64,000 nt of DNA. Origin: Bacteroidales bacterium (GTDB taxonomy: Bacteria > Bacteroidota > Bacteroidia > Bacteroidales > VadinHA17). The notes below the pieces were generated by a model that saw only the letters and a list, made by a program, of their open reading frames with translations, had not been told where the DNA came from and searched no databases. Made by a program: the position numbers and the translations under genes. Shown in pieces: positions 53,688-63,705 of this stretch (position 1 is the stretch's first letter; each line of letters begins with the position of its first letter). The DNA lies in the NCBI GenBank assembly GCA_016709865.1, contig JADJLX010000005.1, positions 1,178,001 to 1,242,000 of the forward strand. Direction: 5' to 3'.

Positions 53688-55475
53688 TCAAATCTGACTT
53701 GTCTTTTCCCTTAGCCATTCCTTTTCTTCTTTTGAAAGATAAGGGCTTAGTTTTTCATAAACTTCAGAATGATAAGAATTCAGCCATTCAAGTTCTCTTT
53801 TATCGAGCAAAGAGAAGTCTATCAGATTCTTATCGATATAACATAACGAAACAGTTTCAAATCGCAGGAACTTACCAAATTCAGTCTCTTCATCTTCATT
53901 ACAAAGTATCAGGTTCTCGATACGGATACCATATTCACCCTCCCTGTATATGGCGGGTTCATCTGATGTAAGCATCCCTGCTTCAATAATTGTTTTCTGA
54001 TCGGTTGCAGCCGGACTAATGCTCTGCGGCCCTTCATGAACATTGAGACAGAACCCGACTCCATGTCCGGTTCCATGACCAAAATTCAGGCCCTGTTCCC
54101 ATAAAGACTTACGTGCAAGAATATCGAGCTGGGATCCTTTTGTACCAGCCGGAAACTTTGCCATAGCCAGGCTTATTGTACCCTTCAGGACAAGTGTAAA
54201 ATCTCTTTTTTGTCTTTCGGTCGGCCTGCCAAATACTATTGTCCTGGTAATATCTGTTGTACCATCCAGATATTGTCCCCCGGAATCAACAAGGAGAATT
54301 CCATCAGAACCAATAACTGAATCAGTCTCTGATGTTGCAGAGTAATGAGGCAATGCCCCATGTTCCTTATATGCAACTATTGATGAAAATGACGCCCCCA
54401 GATAGTTCTCCTGTTCCGATCTGAAATGAGTAAGTTTCTCCGAAAGAGAAAGTTCCGACATTGGTACAGAGTCGAGATTATGTTCTATCCAGAAGAAAAA
54501 CCTGGTCAGGGCTACACCATCTTTTAACATTGCCCTGCCAATGCTTTCAATTTCCCCTTTATTCTTAACAGCCTTCATCCTCGAAGGAATACTTATGTCT
54601 TCCCTGACTTTCATCCCCCTGGGAACTGCATTGAAAAGCTCAGCTGATGTTGTTGAAGGAGTCAGCAGAATTGAACATTCCGCATTTAATGTTGAGAGCA
54701 TGCCTGCTATCTCCTCATAAGGAAGAATAATAATCCCCAGCGAATCAAATTCTCTTGCCAGTTTAAAAGGTATTTTATTCTCGTCGACAAACAATAGGAT
54801 CTGTGTGTTGTCAATAATTGCAAAAGACAATAATAAAGGACTGTATTTTAAATCATTGCCCCTGATATTCAGCAGCCACATTATGTCATCTGCAGATGTT
54901 AACAGATGATAATCCAGCTTTAATCGGTTCATTTCAGCATGCACCTCATCAATCTTTACAGATCGTTCTTTTCCGCATAATGAAACAGGATGATCAAATG
55001 CGGGAGAACCTGATACTGCAGGACGGTCGGTCCAAATATCTGAAATAAGATCACATTCTGTCTCTATTATTATGTTCTTTTCTTTTGCTAATCCCTCCAG
55101 TTTTCTCAGCCTGCCAATTGAAAATGTGCGTCCGTTCAGACCTGCCTTCTCTCCTGAAACAAGATTATCAACCAGCCATTCAAGAGAATCTTTCTTTTCA
55201 GCAGGTATGATCTTCATCAGTTCAAATCCCGATCCTGTTAGTTGCTTTTCGGCCTGAACAAAATATCTCGAATCGGTCCACAATCCAGCAAATGATTGAG
55301 TAACAACAACGGTTGAAGCTGATCCGGTAAATCCGGTTAACCATCTGTTCATACACCAGAAATCCGGAATATATTCGCCAAGATGAGGATCTGAATTAGG
55401 AATAATATACGCATCAATGTTATTCTCCTTCATTGAATTGCGCAAAGCGGCAAGTTTCTGTGCTGAATCGGGCAT
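53688..55475 (-). CDS. Xaa-Pro aminopeptidase (aminopeptidase P family)
   Basis: 595 residues, the length of the eukaryotic-like cytosolic APP1 type with two N-terminal creatinase-like domains. Dinuclear-metal residues are visible in LLVDSGGQYLDGTTDITRT, the His motif GTGHGVGFCLNVHEGP, TSDEPAIY and GIRIENLILC. It removes N-terminal residues before proline from peptides. No signal peptide, so cytosolic. It is monocistronic as far as I can see, with a CTCTGTG array at its 3' side. Confidence 0.93.
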   Translation of the reverse strand: MPDSAQKLAALRNSMKENNIDAYIIPNSDPHLGEYIPDFWCMNRWLTGFTGSASTVVVTQSFAGLWTDSRYFVQAEKQLTGSGFELMKIIPAEKKDSLEWLVDNLVSGEKAGLNGRTFSIGRLRKLEGLAKEKNIIIETECDLISDIWTDRPAVSGSPAFDHPVSLCGKERSVKIDEVHAEMNRLKLDYHLLTSADDIMWLLNIRGNDLKYSPLLLSFAIIDNTQILLFVDENKIPFKLAREFDSLGIIILPYEEIAGMLSTLNAECSILLTPSTTSAELFNAVPRGMKVREDISIPSRMKAVKNKGEIESIGRAMLKDGVALTRFFFWIEHNLDSVPMSELSLSEKLTHFRSEQENYLGASFSSIVAYKEHGALPHYSATSETDSVIGSDGILLVDSGGQYLDGTTDITRTIVFGRPTERQKRDFTLVLKGTISLAMAKFPAGTKGSQLDILARKSLWEQGLNFGHGTGHGVGFCLNVHEGPQSISPAATDQKTIIEAGMLTSDEPAIYREGEYGIRIENLILCNEDEETEFGKFLRFETVSLCYIDKNLIDFSLLDKRELEWLNSYHSEVYEKLSPYLSKEEKEWLREKTSQI

Positions 55476-55526
55476 GACCGAAATTTAATTTATTGGATTT
55501 AAGAACAATATAAGGTTTTTAATGTT

Positions 55527-55534
55527 TACCTTGC
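55527..55534 (+). promoter_or_regulatory. Possible promoter box for cold-shock gene 2
   Basis: TACCTTGC, 23 bases before the ATG, resembles the TACATTGC box at the same place before cold-shock gene 1. Both deviate from TAnnTTTG in the same way. Confidence 0.35.
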
Positions 55535-55557
55535 ACACATTAATTTAAAATCATATT

Positions 55558-55749
55558 ATGAGCAACGGAACAGTTAAATTCTATAATGAGTCGAAAGGAT
55601 ACGGATTCATTAAAGACGCAAATTCTTCAAAAGAGTATTTTGTACATTCTTCAGGTTTAAAAGACAGCATCAACGACAATGATGAAGTGACTTTTGATCT
55701 TCAGGAAGGCAAAAAAGGATTAAATGCAGTAAATGTTAAACTAGCTTAG
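55558..55749 (+). CDS. Cold-shock domain protein, copy 2
   Basis: 63 residues, single CspA-type OB fold. RNP1 is KGYGFIKD and RNP2 is YFVHSSGL. It shares about three quarters of its residues with copy 1, including the tail LQEGKKGLNAVNVKLA and even the codons around the stop. Monocistronic with an own terminator. Confidence 0.95.
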   Translation: MSNGTVKFYNESKGYGFIKDANSSKEYFVHSSGLKDSINDNDEVTFDLQEGKKGLNAVNVKLA

Positions 55750-55780
55750 TTTATCAATTCAAATACATTTAAAATTTTGG

Positions 55781-55807
55781 TCCCGGCACGCGTGCCGGGA
55801 TTTTTTT
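55781..55807 (+). terminator. Intrinsic terminator of cold-shock gene 2
   Basis: A perfect 20-base palindrome from TCCCGGCACG and CGTGCCGGGA is followed by seven T. Confidence 0.92.
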
Positions 55808-55817
55808 GTTATCTGAA

Positions 55818-57254
55818 TCAAAGGCTCTTCACCTCATTAACAAGGTTTTGCAGTGTTCCTTTTGCATCACCAAACAGCATCCTTGTTTTATCATTAAAGA
55901 ACAACATGTTTTCAATTGCTGCATACCCTTTGCCCATACCACGCTTCATGACAATTATATTTTTTGCATCACGGGCTTTGATTATAGGCATTCCGTAGAT
56001 AGGACTTGAAGGATCATCCTCTGCAGCAGGATTTACAACATCATTGGCACCAATGACAACGAGTACATCGGTATTAGGCAGATCTGGGTTTATTTCATCA
56101 CTCTCAATGAGCTGTTCATAAGGCACATCTGCCTCAGCGAGTAAGACATTCATATGACCGGGCATACGTCCGGCTACCGGATGAATTGCATATTTCACTT
56201 CCACACCCTTTTCTTCGAGAAGCTTATCGAGTTCGTGACAGATATGCTGGGCCTGAGCTACTGCAAGACCATACCCCGGGACAATCACAACTTTTCTTGA
56301 AAAGCTAAGAAGCACGGCAGCATCTGAAAGCGAGATCTCTTTAACAGATCCGACCTCAGTGTTATTTGCCTGTCCCCCTCCGCCAAACACCCCGACAATA
56401 ACATTAAGCAGCGAGCGGTTCATAGCCTTGCACATCAGTATTGTCAGAATTGTACCTGCAGATCCTACAAGTATTCCACCGGTAAGCATAGCCTGGTTGT
56501 TGTAAAGGAAACCGCCCATGGCAGCAGCAACACCGGTAAATGAGTTCAGCAAAGAAATAACAACAGGCATATCAGCACCGCCAATAGGCATTACAAAAAG
56601 GACTCCGTAAATTACTGCAATTACAAACATTGTATAAATCAGAGGCATGAGTTCGGAAGCTGTCTGTACCTCGCGCGTCATTATATATACAACAAAACCT
56701 ATTAAAACTGCAAGAATAGTAAGGTTCACATACTTCATCGCCTTTATCCGCATGTCGCCGATCCAGCCATCCAGTTTCCCGAAAGCTATCATACTTCCGG
56801 CCCATGATACAGTACCGATTACAAGTCCGAGAAGAATTGCAAGAACATGACCGTTTGCCATGCCTGTCCTGGCAACAAGTTCTGCACTGATATTCGGAAA
56901 CTCCATCATCGAGATGAGGGCTGCTGCTGCACCGCCCATACCATTAAACAGAGATACAAGTTGTGGCATAGCGGTCATTTTCACACGTTTGGCAACTAAC
57001 CAGCCTATAATAGTCCCAACAGCAATTGCAGCTATAATGAGACCAATATTCCCAATCGGCTTCCCGTCTTTCTGATGAAAAAGTATCGTAGCAATTATTG
57101 CAAGTACCATGCCAACAGCAGCAAGAATGTTTCCTTTACGGGCAGTAAGAGGATGGCTAAGCATTTTCAGTCCGAGTATAAACAGAACCGACGCAATGAC
57201 ATAAATAATCTCCAGAGTTGAGATGCCAAATGAGAATTGAGATATATCGTTCAT
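55818..57254 (-). CDS. pntB: NAD(P) transhydrogenase subunit beta
   Basis: The membrane and NADP-binding (dIII) subunit of proton-translocating transhydrogenase, which transfers hydride from NADH to NADP+ using the proton gradient. From ATG 57254 (MNDISQFSFG) it has 478 residues: about nine membrane helices, then domain III with IVPGYGLAVAQAQH, HPVAGRMPGHMNVLLAEA and VVIGANDVVNPAA. An in-frame ATG at 57311 overlaps the preceding gene and is less likely. Third gene of the pntAA-pntAB-pntB operon. Confidence 0.95.
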   Translation of the reverse strand: MNDISQFSFGISTLEIIYVIASVLFILGLKMLSHPLTARKGNILAAVGMVLAIIATILFHQKDGKPIGNIGLIIAAIAVGTIIGWLVAKRVKMTAMPQLVSLFNGMGGAAAALISMMEFPNISAELVARTGMANGHVLAILLGLVIGTVSWAGSMIAFGKLDGWIGDMRIKAMKYVNLTILAVLIGFVVYIMTREVQTASELMPLIYTMFVIAVIYGVLFVMPIGGADMPVVISLLNSFTGVAAAMGGFLYNNQAMLTGGILVGSAGTILTILMCKAMNRSLLNVIVGVFGGGGQANNTEVGSVKEISLSDAAVLLSFSRKVVIVPGYGLAVAQAQHICHELDKLLEEKGVEVKYAIHPVAGRMPGHMNVLLAEADVPYEQLIESDEINPDLPNTDVLVVIGANDVVNPAAEDDPSSPIYGMPIIKARDAKNIIVMKRGMGKGYAAIENMLFFNDKTRMLFGDAKGTLQNLVNEVKSL

Positions 57255-57285
57255 TATATTGATCTTTATCATTTTACAGGAAAGA

Positions 57286-57588
57286 CTATTTTTTCTTTTT
57301 AAACATTTCAAGCATTCTGTCGGTTACGACAAATCCTCCGACAACGTTCAGGGTTCCAAGAACAACTGCCAGAAACCCGAGAATCATCGATCCTGTAGTA
57401 TCTGCATGACCCATTACAATAATAGCACCTATGATAACTACACCATGGATGGCATTGGCCCCCGACATTAACGGTGTATGAAGGATTGCGGGAACATGAC
57501 TTATCACCTCAATGCCAAGAAATATTGAAAGGATAACTATGAAGATAGCCTCCCGGTGGACTAAGAAAAAACTCAGAATGTTTTCCAT
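57286..57588 (-). CDS. pntAB: NAD(P) transhydrogenase subunit alpha, membrane part
   Basis: 100 residues with three hydrophobic helices and the family segments GIEVISHVPAILHTPLMSG and LGTLNVVGGFVVTDRML. It corresponds to the membrane portion that is fused to the NAD-binding domain in E. coli PntA but separate here, as in Rhodospirillum. It sits between pntAA and pntB. Confidence 0.93.
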   Translation of the reverse strand: MENILSFFLVHREAIFIVILSIFLGIEVISHVPAILHTPLMSGANAIHGVVIIGAIIVMGHADTTGSMILGFLAVVLGTLNVVGGFVVTDRMLEMFKKKK

Positions 57589-57628
57589 GATATACTATTT
57601 AAAATTCAAATTCACTTACCCTTTAAGA

Positions 57629-57710
57629 ATTTCGGATTTCGGATTTTTGATTTCGGATTTTGTAGGATTAGGTTTTCGATCCGCAATCCGCAATCCGACA
57701 TCCGCAATCA
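57629..57710. repeat. ATTTCGG/ATCCGCA repeat between pntAA and pntAB
   Basis: Three TTTCGGAT units (57629-57661) face four ATCCGCA-type units (57679-57709). The sequence could fold as a long imperfect hairpin. The TGA stop codon of pntAA (57708-57710) overlaps its right edge. Confidence 0.75.
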
Positions 57711-58835
57711 AACACCCAGCATTTGTCTGACTCTCTGACTTATATACTCCTTACCGTGTACTGCTGTGGTTCCGTTTATAATGTCATCCTGCATGTTGAG
57801 GACCAGTTTCCCATCTTTATCTACCATTATCTTCAGGAGGTTTATGATATTGCATCCAAACATTTTGCTGGCATCAGTCGGCATATCTGATGGATAATCA
57901 GATTTACCTATAATGTTTACCCCGTGAACTACAATATTTTTGCCATTCTCGGTGAGTTCGCAATTACCTCCTGTTGAAGCTGCAAGGTCTACTATTACTG
58001 ACCCTGGTTTCATCGAAGCAACAGTCTCCTTAAGCAGAAGAATGGGTGCTTTTCTGCCGGGGATCTGGGCTGTTGCAATAACTACATCCGCGACAATAGC
58101 TCTTTGCTGAATCAATTCCTGCTGTTTTCTCTTAAACTCTTCCGACTGTTCAACAGCATATCCTCCTGCGGCTGCATCCTCCTTTGCTCCTTCAACCTCA
58201 ATAAACTTACCTCCCAGACTTTTAACTTCCTCCTTCACGGCTGACCTTACATCAAAAACCTCGACTACTGCACCTAGCTTTCTTGCTACAGCAATAGCCT
58301 GTAAACCAGCCACTCCTGCCCCCAATATTAATACTTTTGCAGGTTTAATGGTACCGGCTGCAGACATGAACATCGGAAAGAATCGCGGAAGAAGTGATGC
58401 TGCATCAAGTACTGCCTTGTATCCCGATACAGTAGCCATCGATGATAATATATCCATCGACTGTGCCCTGGTAGTCCTTGGAACAAGATCGAGTGCGAGA
58501 ACGGTTAATCCTTTGAGTCTTGCTTTCTCTAGCCACTCCCTGTTTTCAACCGGATTAAGCACTGAGCATAAAACCTGTCCTTCCCTGAATGAATTAATAT
58601 CATCATTCAAAGGAGGATTAACACATAATAGCATATCTGCTTTAGAAATAACCTCTTTCCGTTCTGCCATAGCTGCACCTGAAGCCTTAAAATCCTTATC
58701 CGCAGAAAAAGCTTTTTCACCTGCACGAAGCTCAACAATCACTTCAATGCCCATCTTTTTCAACACAGCAACCTCTGCAGGCAGAATAGCTACCCTGTTT
58801 TCAGTTCCTGTTTCCTTTAGGATGCCTATTGTCAT
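57708..58835 (-). CDS. pntAA: NAD(P) transhydrogenase subunit alpha, NAD-binding part
   Basis: 375 residues, the soluble NAD(H)-binding domain I. Similar in fold to alanine dehydrogenase: N-terminal IGILKETGTENRVAILPAEV, nucleotide loop VLILGAGVAGLQAIAVARKLGA in parts, DVRSAVKEEVKSLGGKF, and the mobile-loop region PGRKAPILL. It acts on the cytosolic face with PntB domain III. First gene of the operon. The stop codon coincides with a repeat edge. Confidence 0.95.
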   Translation of the reverse strand: MTIGILKETGTENRVAILPAEVAVLKKMGIEVIVELRAGEKAFSADKDFKASGAAMAERKEVISKADMLLCVNPPLNDDINSFREGQVLCSVLNPVENREWLEKARLKGLTVLALDLVPRTTRAQSMDILSSMATVSGYKAVLDAASLLPRFFPMFMSAAGTIKPAKVLILGAGVAGLQAIAVARKLGAVVEVFDVRSAVKEEVKSLGGKFIEVEGAKEDAAAGGYAVEQSEEFKRKQQELIQQRAIVADVVIATAQIPGRKAPILLLKETVASMKPGSVIVDLAASTGGNCELTENGKNIVVHGVNIIGKSDYPSDMPTDASKMFGCNIINLLKIMVDKDGKLVLNMQDDIINGTTAVHGKEYISQRVRQMLGV

Positions 58836-58916
58836 TAGTTTTGAGTTTAGAGTTAAGAGTGACTAAAGTTTATGTTATTAAAGTCTTCGAATATATTAAA
58901 CAAAATCTTATTCTCT

Positions 58917-61082
58917 CTACTTTCCGAAGAAATTCCTCATCCAGAAGCTATTCTGCTCATTTCTCGAATGAAAAGCCTTGGCTCCGCCCCATCCATGACG
59001 CCCGCCCGGATACATCATAAACTCAAACTTTTTGCCTTCATCCTCGAGTCGTGAGATAAGATAAATGGAATTCTGCATATGTACATTATCATCCATATCA
59101 CCATGGGTCATATATAATTTCCCTTTGTAGTTCTTAACAAATGTAAGTGTCGAACTCTCCCTGTAGCCTTCAGGATTATCCTGAGGAGTATCCATATATC
59201 TTTCTGTATAAACATTATCATACAAACGCCAGTCAGTAACTGATGATCCTGCAAACCCGTGTGTCCAGTAGTCAGCACCTTTTGTAAGAGCCAGACAGCT
59301 CATATATCCGCCGTATGAACTTCCTGTAATACCAATCTTGGCAGCATCAACAAAAGGTTTTTCCCTGAGCCACTTTACAGCATCTGCGTAATCAAGGATC
59401 TCCCATTTTCCCAGGTTACGATACATATAATCAAGTCCCTTTTTGCCAAACTGACCTGAGCCGCGATGATCAACAGTAAAAGTAATTATCCCATTCAGCG
59501 AATTCCACGATGGAACATTACCCGGCCATCTGTTTGCTACATTCTTTGAATCGGGACCACCGTAAATTGCAAATACTACAGGGTATTTTTTCGAAGGATC
59601 AAAATTAACAGGGTAGGTAATAATTGCAGGCATATTGAATAGTCCGTCAGATGTCATTATCTTAACTAATTCGGCTTTGGAATTCTTTGAAGCATCAAAG
59701 ACCGGCTGTTCAAACCTGTAAATCTCCTTCAGCAGCTTTCCGCTTTTATTGTATGCAACAATTGATCCGGTACTTGAGATACTGTTCCATGTATCAATAA
59801 AATATGAGCCTTTGGGTGAGATACTTATGCTGTGAGTCCCGTCACCTTTTGTTATCTGAAGCAGATTTTTGCCATCAAGACCTACACGGAACGCATGATT
59901 ATCAGTTGATTCGTTACCAGTAGCTGTGAAATAAACTACTTTAGCCGTTTCATCAACTCTCTCAATACTGTTTACTCTGAAGTCCAGATTCGTTAATTGT
60001 GCAATAAGTTGACCGTTCCAGCCATAATAATAAAGATTCTCCCAGTCGTTTTTATAACTTTTCAGAATGAATCCTGTACCATTTTCCATAACATAGGTTG
60101 TTTCATAGAATTCAACCCAGGTTTTCCGTGTTTCATTGTATATCTGAGAGAAATCACCTGTTTCGGGATCAGCCAGAATTATCTTCAGATCATTCTGATC
60201 GCGGTTAAGTACCTGAATAGCAAGCTTTTTACTGTCGGGCGTCCAGAATGGCCAGGCAATATATTGGTCTGTATTATAATCTGTCTTAACCCAAACAGTT
60301 TTAATCGTTGAAATATCCGCAATACCCATTTTTACTTTCGGATTGGGGTCACCGGGTTTTGGATATGGAGTAGCTTCAATAAGACCATGAATACCATCTG
60401 GTTCATCAAGCCTGTTAAGGGTAAAAACCGGAACAGGTGTATCATCAGTTCTCAGGTAAGCAATTTTCTTCCCGTCAGGTGACCACCAGAATGCAGCATA
60501 ACGGCTGGCTCTTCCGAGGATCTCTTCCATATAAACCCAGGAGGCATATCCGTTATATATTTTATCTGTAGCATCCGAAGTGATCCTGATCTCTTTATTG
60601 GCATCAATATCAAAAACATAGAGATCCATTTTTTTGGTATAGGCTATCATTTTCCCATCGGGTGAAAACCGCGCATTAACTTCAGCTTCCTTATCGCTGG
60701 TTAGTCGGCGGAGCTCTTTGTCTCCCACAGCAAAAAAGAAAAGATCATTTTCTTTTGCAATAACTGCTCTTTTTGCATCCTGACTTACAGCATCAGTCAT
60801 TGCAAGAGTTATACCCTGAGGAAGAGATTGTACAAGAAGCTCCCTGTCTGACTTAACTGCAGGGATAACTGTTCCTTTACCTGTCTTAATATCAACACTC
60901 TGAGTTACAAGGTTTTTATCCGAATCAAATGTCCTTATTATATAATGAGAGTCATCACTCCATCCCAAAACTGCCACCTGGCTTACACTTCGCTGGGGCA
61001 TCTGAGCAATAACGAAGTGTGAGTTAATGGAAAATGATAAGATTATTATAATAACATTCTGTAATGTAAATGCTCTCTTCAT
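58917..61082 (-). CDS. S9-family prolyl oligopeptidase (dipeptidyl-peptidase IV type)
   Basis: 721 residues with a Sec signal peptide. An N-terminal eight-bladed beta-propeller contains the DPP-IV signature YMEEILGRASRYAAFWWSPD in parts. The alpha/beta hydrolase domain begins near residue 480: catalytic Ser589 in GSSYGGYMS, Asp in HGDMDDNVHMQNS, and His in PGGRHGWGG. It releases X-Pro dipeptides from the N-terminus of peptides, usually periplasmic. The divergent neighbour is an M14 peptidase. Confidence 0.94.
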   Translation of the reverse strand: MKRAFTLQNVIIIILSFSINSHFVIAQMPQRSVSQVAVLGWSDDSHYIIRTFDSDKNLVTQSVDIKTGKGTVIPAVKSDRELLVQSLPQGITLAMTDAVSQDAKRAVIAKENDLFFFAVGDKELRRLTSDKEAEVNARFSPDGKMIAYTKKMDLYVFDIDANKEIRITSDATDKIYNGYASWVYMEEILGRASRYAAFWWSPDGKKIAYLRTDDTPVPVFTLNRLDEPDGIHGLIEATPYPKPGDPNPKVKMGIADISTIKTVWVKTDYNTDQYIAWPFWTPDSKKLAIQVLNRDQNDLKIILADPETGDFSQIYNETRKTWVEFYETTYVMENGTGFILKSYKNDWENLYYYGWNGQLIAQLTNLDFRVNSIERVDETAKVVYFTATGNESTDNHAFRVGLDGKNLLQITKGDGTHSISISPKGSYFIDTWNSISSTGSIVAYNKSGKLLKEIYRFEQPVFDASKNSKAELVKIMTSDGLFNMPAIITYPVNFDPSKKYPVVFAIYGGPDSKNVANRWPGNVPSWNSLNGIITFTVDHRGSGQFGKKGLDYMYRNLGKWEILDYADAVKWLREKPFVDAAKIGITGSSYGGYMSCLALTKGADYWTHGFAGSSVTDWRLYDNVYTERYMDTPQDNPEGYRESSTLTFVKNYKGKLYMTHGDMDDNVHMQNSIYLISRLEDEGKKFEFMMYPGGRHGWGGAKAFHSRNEQNSFWMRNFFGK

Positions 61083-61122
61083 AAGTAGTCAGTTAATAAT
61101 GTGATTATTCGGTATAGGGTGG

Positions 61123-61130
61123 CAAAAATA
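61123..61130 (-). promoter_or_regulatory. Promoter -7 box for the S9 peptidase
   Basis: TATTTTTG on the minus strand fits TAnnTTTG, 40 bases upstream of the ATG at 61082. Confidence 0.5.
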
Positions 61131-61176
61131 AGAAATTTAAATTTATATTTATCCCCCTCAAACCAATTAGAAAAAT

Positions 61177-63705
61177 ATGAAAAGGATGCTTCTGGCTTTC
61201 CTGGTTTCAATGCTTATGATTCCGGGCTTAAAATCACAGACAATTAAATCTCCCGATGAATTCCTCGGATATGAACTCGGGACACAATTTACTTATCACC
61301 ATAAGGCAGTCGAATACTTTAAATATATAGCTGAAATATCTCCGCTGGCTGAGTATCGTGAATATGGTTTAACCTATGAAGGAAGACCGCTTGGAGTATG
61401 TTTCATTTCTGCAGAAGAGAATCTTTCAAAACTTGAAGAATACAGAAAGAATAACCTGATAAAAACAGGCTTGATGAAGGGTGAGTTTACAGGGAAACAG
61501 ATCCCATTTATCTGGATGAGCTATAATGTACATGGAAATGAAGCAGTTGGAATGGAAGCTGCGATGAAAACACTATACACTTTAGTTTCAGGAAACTATA
61601 ACGGCGTTACAGATTACCTGAAAAGCAGCATAATCATTATTGATCCCTGCCAGAATCCTGATGGTCATGAACTCTACACTAACAGGTACAGGAATTCGAT
61701 GAGTAAGACAATTAATCCCGATGTAAATGCCCTCGAGCACAATCAGGGATGGCCCGGGGCACGTTCTAATCATTATATGTTCGATCTTAACCGCGACTGG
61801 ACCTGGCAGACACAGGCTGAAACGCAGCAGAGACTTGCCCTTTATCGTCAGTTCATGCCACAGGTTCACGCCGACTTTCATGAAATGGGTCCTGAATCAA
61901 CTTTCTTCTTTGCACCCGGAGCCGATCCATGGCATGATGTAATAACACCATGGCAGAAAGAATTTCACAAGCTCATGGGCAGAGGTAATGCAAAACTTTT
62001 CGATGAAAAATTCAGACTCTATTTCACAAAAGAGAATTTCGATCTGTTCTATCCGAGTTATGGCGATACCTGGCCAATATTTAATGGCGCAATGGGATTC
62101 ACTATTGAACAGGGAGGAGGAGGTGTTTCCGGTCTGGCTTACAAACAGGAATCAGGCGATACGCTTACCCTGACAGAAAGAATTGATGGACACTTCACAT
62201 CATCAATGGCTACACTTAAAGTCTCATATGATAACAGGGAAAAACTTGTAACAGAATTTAATAAGTATTTTGAAGATAACACAAAAAACCCTACGTTCAA
62301 GTACAAATCTGTTATTATAAAAGGTACTAATGAGAAATCCAATATAACAAGTCTGTTACAGCTGTTCGACAAGAATCAGATCCAGTATAATTATGCCGGA
62401 AACAACGGTAAGAAATTCAAAGGTTTTGATTATTCTTCTAATAAAGAAGGTGAGGTAACGATTGAAAAGGGAGACATCCTTATTAGTGCATACCAGCCCG
62501 AATCACATTTTATGTCGGTATTGTTTGAGCCCGACAGCAGAACAACAGACTCTTTAAGCTATGACCTCACAGCCTGGGCACTTCCGTATATTTATAACCT
62601 GAAAGCTTTTGCTCTGACAGAAAAAATCGCAGCAGATACAGGAAAAGTCGGACAGAAAATTATAGTAAACGCTCCCGGAAAAGCAGAAACATACGCCTAT
62701 GTTGCAAATTACCAGGGGTTTGATGAATTGAAATTTGTAGCAGCTCTTTATAACAAAAAGGTCAAACTAAGATACTCCCTCAAACCGTTCTCCCTTAATG
62801 GAAACAGCTTCAACCGTGGAAGTATTATTGTGACCAGAGGTGATAATAAGCAACTTGCCGGTGATTTTGATAAAATCATCACCGAAGCAGCTAATACCTG
62901 TCAGGTTAAACTGGTTCCTACAACAACCGGACTTGTTGACTCCGGCAAAGACTTTGGATCTGGTTACTCCCCTCTTATGAAACAAAAATCAGTGGCACTT
63001 CTCTGCGGAGAAGGAACTTCATCAAGCTCAGTCGGAGAGCTTTGGTACTTCTTTGAAAATGAACTTAACTACCCGTTGACACTAATAAATACTACAACAG
63101 CAGAAAGCGCAGACTTAAATGATTATGAGATACTTATTCTAACTTCAGGTTCTTATACAAAACTTAAAGACACAATATTAGACTTTGTCAAACACGGAGG
63201 AAGGGTTATAGCACTTGAAAACGCCATGTCTGTGTTTGCAGGTGAGAAAACAACTTCCCTTGCAAAAGCGATTGAAACAAGAACTGCAGAACAGAAAGCT
63301 GCTGAGAAGAAGGTGAAAAGTGACGATACTACTCTTCTTAAAAAATATGAGTATGAAGCTGAAAGAAGATATTCTCTTTCCGATCGCTCAGCAGGAAGTA
63401 TCTATAAAGTAAAGATTGATGATACTCATCCGTACGCCTTCGGTCTGGGTAAAGAGTGGTTCATAATGAAACGTACTGCCGGTTATCCATACCTGACAAC
63501 AGGTAGCAACATAGGATATATCCTTGAAAAAGAACCTGTTTCAGGCTTTGCCGGATTCAAGTATAAGGATAAAATAAAGAATACCCTTGTTATCGGCAGT
63601 GAGAATATCGGATCAGGTGAAGTTGTTTACATTACAGATAATCCTTACTTCAGGGGATTCTGGAAGAGCGGTAGAGTGCTTGTGGGCAATGTGGTTCTGA
63701 GGTGA
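61177..63705 (+). CDS. M14-family zinc carboxypeptidase, long form, secreted
   Basis: 842 residues with a Sec signal peptide ending near GLKSQ. The zinc ligands are His119 and Glu122 in NVHGNEAVGME, with HADFHEMGPES supplying the third. YRNSMSKTINPD and FDLNRDWTWQTQAE fit the family. A long C-terminal region (about 380-842) contains a class I glutamine-amidotransferase-like segment (LTSGSYTKLKDTILDFVKHG), as in other large Bacteroidota M14 proteins. Probably degrades peptides outside the cytosol. It shares the family with the protein at 23407-25035. Confidence 0.9.
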   Translation: MKRMLLAFLVSMLMIPGLKSQTIKSPDEFLGYELGTQFTYHHKAVEYFKYIAEISPLAEYREYGLTYEGRPLGVCFISAEENLSKLEEYRKNNLIKTGLMKGEFTGKQIPFIWMSYNVHGNEAVGMEAAMKTLYTLVSGNYNGVTDYLKSSIIIIDPCQNPDGHELYTNRYRNSMSKTINPDVNALEHNQGWPGARSNHYMFDLNRDWTWQTQAETQQRLALYRQFMPQVHADFHEMGPESTFFFAPGADPWHDVITPWQKEFHKLMGRGNAKLFDEKFRLYFTKENFDLFYPSYGDTWPIFNGAMGFTIEQGGGGVSGLAYKQESGDTLTLTERIDGHFTSSMATLKVSYDNREKLVTEFNKYFEDNTKNPTFKYKSVIIKGTNEKSNITSLLQLFDKNQIQYNYAGNNGKKFKGFDYSSNKEGEVTIEKGDILISAYQPESHFMSVLFEPDSRTTDSLSYDLTAWALPYIYNLKAFALTEKIAADTGKVGQKIIVNAPGKAETYAYVANYQGFDELKFVAALYNKKVKLRYSLKPFSLNGNSFNRGSIIVTRGDNKQLAGDFDKIITEAANTCQVKLVPTTTGLVDSGKDFGSGYSPLMKQKSVALLCGEGTSSSSVGELWYFFENELNYPLTLINTTTAESADLNDYEILILTSGSYTKLKDTILDFVKHGGRVIALENAMSVFAGEKTTSLAKAIETRTAEQKAAEKKVKSDDTTLLKKYEYEAERRYSLSDRSAGSIYKVKIDDTHPYAFGLGKEWFIMKRTAGYPYLTTGSNIGYILEKEPVSGFAGFKYKDKIKNTLVIGSENIGSGEVVYITDNPYFRGFWKSGRVLVGNVVLR

